This document shows, piece after piece, positions 9,765 to 14,016 of a stretch of 14,016 nt of DNA. Below the pieces are notes generated by a model. It saw only the letters and a list, made by a program, of their open reading frames with translations. It was not told the DNA's origin and ran no database searches. Source of the DNA: Thioalkalivibrio sp. (lineage in GTDB: Bacteria; Pseudomonadota; Gammaproteobacteria; Ectothiorhodospirales; Ectothiorhodospiraceae). The first letter of the stretch is position 1, and every line of letters begins with the position of its first letter. The translations under genes were made by a program, and so were the position numbers. The DNA lies in assembly GCA_007119005.1 (NCBI GenBank), contig SKQM01000130.1, positions 1 through 14,016 on the forward strand, in the 5' to 3' direction.

Positions 9765-9797
9765 AACGTGACCGGAATCCGCGTGGCCAACAGGCAT

Positions 9798-9813
9798 AAC
9801 GGCTGCAGCCGTT
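9798..9813. promoter_or_regulatory. Perfect 16-bp palindrome, operator-like
   Basis: AACGGCTGCAGCCGTT is a perfect palindrome with no spacer, so it is more like a site for a dimeric protein than an RNA hairpin. It lies midway between the FNR-like dyad and the DnaA-box pair. I do not recognise the cognate regulator. Confidence 0.4.
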
Positions 9814-9823
9814 CAGTGACATA

Positions 9824-9858
9824 TCGTCCACAGAGTTATCCACAGCATCCGTGGATAA
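9824..9858. promoter_or_regulatory. DnaA-box cluster with inverted repeat
   Basis: A perfect DnaA box TTATCCACA (9836-9844) faces CGTGGATAA (9850-9858), a one-mismatch box on the other strand. TTATCCAC and GTGGATAA form an exact 8-bp inverted repeat with a 7-bp spacer. A weaker TCGTCCACA (9824-9832) lies in the same orientation 12 bp before the perfect box. DnaA binds such 9-mers at origins, titration sites and regulated promoters. Which role applies here cannot be told from sequence. Confidence 0.5.
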
Positions 9859-9888
9859 GTGACAGGCGCCCCGTGCGCTCAGACACTT

Positions 9889-9920
9889 GCAACCGATTCC
9901 TGAGATCTGCGGAAGGTTGC
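9889..9920. other. Bulged hairpin between the DnaA boxes and the rpmE promoter
   Basis: GCAACC (9889-9894) pairs with GGTTGC (9915-9920), then, after a two-base GA bulge, TTCC (9897-9900) pairs with GGAA (9911-9914). This closes a 10-nt loop. No T-run follows, so it is not a standard terminator. If an RNA crosses this region it could be structured here, but I see no proof of transcription. Confidence 0.3.
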
Positions 9921-9949
9921 CGTCGTGTCGCAGCAGCGCGCACCATGAC

Positions 9950-9979
9950 TTGCCAGCCGCCGCTCACGCCCGCTATTCT
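9950..9979 (+). promoter_or_regulatory. Putative sigma-70 promoter of rpmE
   Basis: TTGCCA (9950-9955) and TATTCT (9974-9979) are separated by 18 bp, and transcription would start near 9986. That leaves about 32 nt of leader before the rpmE ATG. The leader has no clear Shine-Dalgarno, only a GAG in CCCGAGCC. bL31 genes in Gammaproteobacteria are known to be autogenously controlled through their leader, so a structured regulatory leader is possible, but none is obvious by eye. Confidence 0.5.
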
Positions 9980-10017
9980 ATAGGACTTTTCGCCGGAACC
10001 CGACCCGAGCCATAGAC

Positions 10018-10221
10018 ATGAAAGCGAACATCCACCCGAAATACAACGAGGTCAAGGTCACCTGCAGCTGCGGGAACACCTTTGAGACCCGGTCCACCTT
10101 CGGCGGCAGCGAGATGCACCTCGACGTCTGCTCCCAGTGCCACCCGTTCTACACGGGCAAGCAGAAGATGCTGGACACCGCAGGCCAGGTCGACAAGTTC
10201 CGCCGCCGCTACGGCTTCTGA
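10018..10221 (+). CDS. rpmE: 50S ribosomal protein bL31, zinc-binding (C+) type
   Basis: Structural protein of the large ribosomal subunit, forming part of the intersubunit bridge B1b. The product is 67 aa, the usual size of type A bL31. The sequence opens MKANIHPKY and has a four-cysteine zinc site (C16-S-C18 and C38-S-Q-C41, in VTCSCGN and [15 protein letters not shown]), so it is the zinc-containing C+ form rather than the YkgM-like form. ATG 10018 is the only sensible start. The gene has its own promoter and terminator and looks monocistronic. Its codon use and composition match its neighbours. Confidence 0.98.
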   Translation: MKANIHPKYNEVKVTCSCGNTFETRSTFGGSEMHLDVCSQCHPFYTGKQKMLDTAGQVDKFRRRYGF

Positions 10222-10277
10222 TCGCCGCTACGCGGCGCCCGGGCCGTCGCGCCCGACACCAACCCTGCCGGCACTCC

Positions 10278-10312
10278 CGGGCATCCCGCAACACGGGGTG
10301 CCCGTTTCGTAT
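10278..10312 (+). terminator. Rho-independent terminator of rpmE
   Basis: CGGGCATCCCG (10278-10288) pairs with CGGGGTGCCCG (10294-10304) through 11 positions with one T-G wobble, closing a CAACA loop. TTTCGTATTGTT follows as the T-rich tail. It lies about 57 bp after the rpmE stop and directly upstream of the M48 protease promoter region. A smaller perfect hairpin (CGCCGC-TAC-GCGGCG, 10223-10237) sits right after the stop. Confidence 0.8.
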
Positions 10313-10340
10313 TGTTAAGGCGCCATTCACCGCAGCGGGC

Positions 10341-10346
10341 TAAAAT
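10341..10346 (+). promoter_or_regulatory. Putative -10 element for the M48 lipoprotein gene
   Basis: TAAAAT matches TATAAT at five of six positions and lies about 56 bp before the start codon. A convincing -35 at standard spacing is absent (TTGTTA at 10312-10317 is 23 bp away), so an activator or alternative sigma factor may be involved. The preceding rpmE terminator makes a local promoter necessary. Confidence 0.4.
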
Positions 10347-10401
10347 TTCGCCAATCCCGAAGAGGTCGGGAGAATCCGCCCAGATCCGCGAGGTGCCCAC
10401 G

Positions 10402-11265
10402 ATGAACGCCCGACTCGGCCCCAAGCCTCAACCACGGCCATGGCGCGCGTGGCACGGCGTCGTTGCGTCGATTGTCGCCGCGTCCCTGCTGCTGTCCGGC
10501 TGCACCACCAACCCGGTGACCGGCCGCTCGCAGCTGATGCTGGTATCCGAGAGCGCGGCGATCACGGCATCCCGGCAGGCGTACGTCGAAATGCTCGCCC
10601 CCGCGCGTGAAGAGGGCCGCATCGACAGCGACCCGCAGACCAAGCAGCGCGTGCAGCGCATCACCGAGCGCGTCGTCGCCCAGGCGGTCCGCTATCGCCC
10701 CGAGACCGCGGCCTGGGACTGGGAGATGTCCGTGATCGACGACCCGGACACCATCAACGCCTTCGCGATGGCCGGCGGCAAGATGGCGATCTACACCGGC
10801 ATCATCGACCAGCTCGAACTCACCGACGACGAGCTGGCCCAGATCATCGGGCACGAGATCGCGCATGCGCTGTCCGCCCACTCGGCCGAAAAGATGTCCG
10901 TGGCGCTCGCCAGCAATCTTGCCCTGGCCACCTACGCGGCCACCGGGGAACGCTCCGGTGTCGCGCTGACCGGCGCCGCGCTCGCCGCACTGATTGCGGT
11001 ACAGCTCCCGAACAGCCGCCAGATGGAAGCCGAGGCCGACCGCATCGGGATCGAACTCGCGGCACGGGCCGGCTATCGGCCGGAGGCGGCGGCGACGCTC
11101 TGGGGCAAGATGGCCGCGAAGGGCGGTGCGCGCCAGCCCGTGTTCCTGAGCACCCATCCGGCGCCCGCGTCGCGCCAGCGCGATCTCGCGGTGCTTGCGG
11201 CGCAGATGCAGCCGCTGTACGAGGGGGCACGGCGTGGCCCCATCCCGACCCACCCGGTGCGCTGA
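10402..11265 (+). CDS. M48 family metalloprotease, outer-membrane-type lipoprotein
   Basis: Predicted zinc metallopeptidase anchored by a lipid in the periplasm, of the LoiP/Ste24-like M48 group thought to act in envelope protein quality control. The product is 287 aa. Residues 1-33 form a signal peptide with an arginine-bearing n-region and a hydrophobic core ([12 protein letters not shown]) ending in the lipobox LSG-C34. Serine and glycine just before the cysteine fit signal peptidase [16 protein letters not shown], typical of this subfamily, follows. The active site H151-E-I-A-H155 is intact, with the third zinc ligand E209 in ExxAD (EAEAD). The late THPxxxxR element is at H252. ATG 10402 follows GAGGTG at a spacing of 6. 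An upstream TTG at 10312 would spoil the signal peptide. No partner gene such as bepA or a BAM subunit lies nearby, so the specific substrate is unknown. Confidence 0.93.
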   Translation: MNARLGPKPQPRPWRAWHGVVASIVAASLLLSGCTTNPVTGRSQLMLVSESAAITASRQAYVEMLAPAREEGRIDSDPQTKQRVQRITERVVAQAVRYRPETAAWDWEMSVIDDPDTINAFAMAGGKMAIYTGIIDQLELTDDELAQIIGHEIAHALSAHSAEKMSVALASNLALATYAATGERSGVALTGAALAALIAVQLPNSRQMEAEADRIGIELAARAGYRPEAAATLWGKMAAKGGARQPVFLSTHPAPASRQRDLAVLAAQMQPLYEGARRGPIPTHPVR

Positions 11266-11327
11266 GACGGGCCGCCAGGGCCCCGGCAGGCGCCAACACC
11301 GGCCATGCGCATGCGCGGGCAAGGGAT

Positions 11328-11333
11328 TACACT
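11328..11333 (+). promoter_or_regulatory. Putative -10 element for malic enzyme gene
   Basis: TACACT lies about 30 bp before the maeB ATG in the 98-bp gap after the M48 gene. The -35 position is occupied by a perfect GCGCATGCGC palindrome (11307-11316) and not by a TTGACA-like hexamer, so promoter strength is doubtful or regulator-dependent. Confidence 0.3.
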
Positions 11334-11363
11334 AGGCCCCCGCCCAAGAACGCACTGGCCCTC

Positions 11364-12584
<1,221 letters not shown>

Positions 12585-12812
12585 CCGCGAGGATCCATAC
12601 GGGCAGCAGGCCGCCCGAGCATCAGGGAAGCACTGGGCGATGTTCTTCGACAGGCTCAGGACGAACGGGACGGGTCCTTCGACAAGCCCGGGGCCAACGG
12701 GCAGTGGATGATTCCGTTCGTGGTGAGCCTGTCGAAGCACAAACGGAGTCGACTGGTTCAGCATTGTCTGAGGCGTAATTCGGTTTCACCAACGACGGAG
12801 AGAACACCGCCC
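12585..12812. other. maeB-mdh intergenic region
   Basis: The gap is 228 bp. It holds the REP-like array and little else. Between the array and mdh, TAATTC (12776-12781) could be a -10 for mdh, but no matching -35 is present. A weak 5-bp GGGC-type hairpin just after maeB (12600-12617) lacks a T-run. The array lies between two malate-metabolism genes and may act as a partial transcription or mRNA-processing boundary. Confidence 0.5.
12645..12737. repeat. REP-like intergenic repeat, three copies
   Basis: Copy 1 (12645-12668, plus) reads CTTCGACAGGCTCAGGACGA then ACGG. Copy 2 (12677-12700, plus) is a degenerate direct copy beginning CTTCGACAAGCCC. Copy 3 (12714-12737) is inverted and reads, on the minus strand, CTTCGACAGGCTCACCACGA then ACGG. 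Copies 1 and 3 differ at only two or three positions and can fold into a long hairpin around copy 2. This motif belongs, from general knowledge, to a dispersed REP-like class common in intergenic regions of GC-rich proteobacteria. No transposase is in the window. Confidence 0.75.
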
Positions 12813-13736
12813 ATGAACAAGATCGCAATCATCGGCGCCGGCCGCGTCGGCGAATCCACCGCCCAGTTCCTCGCCGAGTCCGACCTCGCACGCGAAATCG
12901 CGCTGCTGGACGTGCGCGAGGGCGCGGCTGCCGGCGCGGCGCTGGACATCCAGGAGACCGCCCCGCTATTCGGCTTCGACAGTCGCCTCGTCGGCGATAC
13001 CGACCCCGGCGTGATTGCCGGTGCGGAACTGGTGATCATCACCGCCGGCCTGCCGCGCAAGCCCGGGATGTCCCGCTCCGACGTGCTCGACAAGAACGTC
13101 GAGATCCTGGACGGCATCCTGGTCGACGTGATGCGCGAGGCCCCGGACAGCCAGGTCCTGGTGGTGTCCAACCCGGTCGACGTACTCACCTATCGCGCCT
13201 GGCAGAAGACCGGCTGGGAGCGCTCGCGCGTGTTCGGTCAGGCCGGCGTGCTCGATGCCTCGCGCATGGCCGCGTTCGTGGCGCTCGAGACGGGCCTGTC
13301 GACGCGCGACATCCACACCCTGGTACTCGGCGGCCACGGCGACGCGATGGTTCCGATGCTGCGTTTCTCCGGCATCAACGGGCTGCCGCTGCATCACTTC
13401 CTGGACCAGGAGGCGATCGACCGCATCGTCGAGCGCACCCGTCACGGCGGCGCCGAAATCCTCGCATTGAAGCAGACGTCCAGCGCCTACGATGCCCCTG
13501 CCGCCGCGATCAAGGCGATGGTCGAGGCGATCGTGCTCGACCGGCGCCGGGTGCTGCCCACCGTCGCGCTGCTGGACGGCGAGTACGGGGCCCGCGACGT
13601 GGCGATGGGCGTGCCCTGCGTCCTCGGTGCGGGCGGCATGGAGCGGATCATCGAACTGGACCTGAACGCCGGGGAGCAGGCGAACTTCGACACCTCGCTG
13701 GCCGGCGTGCGGGCCGACATCGCCCGGCTCAAGTGA
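12813..13736 (+). CDS. mdh: Malate dehydrogenase (NAD, LDH-like type)
   Basis: Reversible oxidation of malate to oxaloacetate in the TCA cycle. The product is 307 aa and belongs to the lactate-dehydrogenase-like MDH family (about 310 aa), not to the E. coli-type MDH. The Rossmann motif is G8-A-G-R-V-G13, with Asp33 at the end of strand 2 indicating NAD. Arg82 in LPRKPGMSR sits where LDH has Gln and marks malate specificity, and Arg88 is in the same loop. Asn120 is in VSNPVD. Asp148 and Arg151 in LDASRM form the relay with the catalytic His175 in GGHGDAMVP. ATG 12813 follows GGAGAG (12797-12802) at a spacing of 10. A frame running upstream to 12708 crosses the repeat and is not credible. The stop overlaps the next gene's GTG. 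Confidence 0.97.
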   Translation: MNKIAIIGAGRVGESTAQFLAESDLAREIALLDVREGAAAGAALDIQETAPLFGFDSRLVGDTDPGVIAGAELVIITAGLPRKPGMSRSDVLDKNVEILDGILVDVMREAPDSQVLVVSNPVDVLTYRAWQKTGWERSRVFGQAGVLDASRMAAFVALETGLSTRDIHTLVLGGHGDAMVPMLRFSGINGLPLHHFLDQEAIDRIVERTRHGGAEILALKQTSSAYDAPAAAIKAMVEAIVLDRRRVLPTVALLDGEYGARDVAMGVPCVLGAGGMERIIELDLNAGEQANFDTSLAGVRADIARLK

Positions 13737-14016
13737 TCGCCAGCACCGCCGCCGAGGTCCCGACGCCGTCCGCGGCCCGCCACGCGGCCGAGGGGCGTGA
13801 GACCGCGACGCTGGTCGACAGCAGTATCTTCGTTTTCCGGGCCTGGTTCTCCCGGGGCGAGCAGCCGGACACATGGGGCCGCCCCGGCGGTGCGTTGCAC
13901 GGCTTCGTGCACTCGCTCTGCCAGTGGTTGCCGGCGGTCCCCCCGGGTCCGGTGGCCTTCGCCTTCGACGCCAGTCTGCGCAGCGGATTCCGCCACCGTC
14001 TCTACCCCGCGTACAA
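13733..14016 (+). CDS. 5'-3' exonuclease / flap endonuclease-like protein, N-terminal part (cut by window edge)
   Basis: Predicted structure-specific 5' nuclease related to the N-terminal domain of DNA polymerase I and to E. coli Xni. Ninety-four codons are visible. After about 22 poorly conserved residues comes ATLVDSSIFVFRAWFS, with Asp29 matching the first metal ligand. RPGGALHGFVHSL is the helix typical of the family. PVAFAFDASLRSGFRHRLYPAY has Asp79 as the second acidic ligand and the FRxxxYPxY signature. I infer GTG 13733 as the start because it forms a GTGA overlap with the mdh stop, no later ATG, GTG or TTG precedes the domain, and coupling would explain the absence of a Shine-Dalgarno. 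No polymerase domain can be seen or excluded, since the right part is missing. A stand-alone nuclease is more likely given the divergent lead-in. Confidence 0.85.
   Translation, partial: MIASTAAEVPTPSAARHAAEGRETATLVDSSIFVFRAWFSRGEQPDTWGRPGGALHGFVHSLCQWLPAVPPGPVAFAFDASLRSGFRHRLYPAY

Larger units (their letters stand above)
9635..10017. other. Long intergenic region between rimO and rpmE
   Basis: This is the only stretch over 300 bp without a gene. No reading frame in it resembles a protein. It is strikingly non-uniform: 9716-9768 is only about 32% G+C (17 of 53 bases) in a roughly two-thirds G+C window. It holds a perfect 16-bp palindrome, DnaA-box-like 9-mers, an FNR-like dyad, a bulged hairpin and the rpmE promoter, each listed separately. 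rimO leaves to the left and rpmE to the right, so it must carry both genes' promoters. That need explains only part of its content. Confidence 0.8.

Noticed and set aside
9666..9983. 105-codon frame in the rimO-rpmE gap
   Set aside because: Low-complexity translation with no conserved features, and it runs across the palindromes and DnaA-like boxes. More likely non-coding.

Overview
This window looks like an ordinary chromosomal housekeeping segment from a GC-rich gammaproteobacterium, about two-thirds G+C by eye. A purple-sulfur or sulfur-oxidising lineage such as Ectothiorhodospiraceae/Chromatiales is my best guess. That guess rests on base composition and the overall look of the proteins and has not been checked by a search. 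Cobalamin-dependent MetH, an aspartate/glutamate leucyltransferase (Bpt), RimO and a C+ type bL31 are all consistent with Gammaproteobacteria. Nine genes are complete, and one is cut by each window edge.

Layout. Positions 1-1903 (minus) carry the N-terminal half of metH. It diverges across about 170 bp from bpt (2075-2797, plus). purH (2847-4412) and purD (4423-5706) follow 10 bp apart as a purine operon, preceded by a good extended -10 promoter. glgP (5767-8268) follows after 60 bp with a strong ribosome binding site. A GC-rich hairpin terminator separates glgP from the convergent rimO (8318-9634, minus). The one long intergenic stretch (9635-10017) lies between rimO and rpmE. Next come rpmE (10018-10221, with its own terminator), a lipoprotein M48 metalloprotease (10402-11265), a short malic enzyme (11364-12584), malate dehydrogenase (12813-13736), and the start of a 5'-3' exonuclease-like gene whose GTG overlaps the mdh stop.

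Function. purH and purD serve IMP synthesis. metH links folate one-carbon units to methionine, and purH draws on the same folate pool. maeB and mdh both act on malate (oxidative decarboxylation to pyruvate, and interconversion with oxaloacetate). rimO, rpmE and bpt belong to ribosome modification, ribosome structure and the N-degron route.

What stands out. I see no undescribed multi-gene system here. The signals worth a second look are non-coding. The rimO-rpmE intergenic region packs together an AT-rich block with three TTCAT repeats at an exact 9-bp period, an FNR-like dyad, a perfect 16-bp palindrome, a small cluster of DnaA-box-like 9-mers including a perfect TTATCCACA, and a bulged hairpin. 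The maeB-mdh gap carries three copies of a REP-like element (CTTCGACAGGCTCA...GAACGG), two direct and one inverted.
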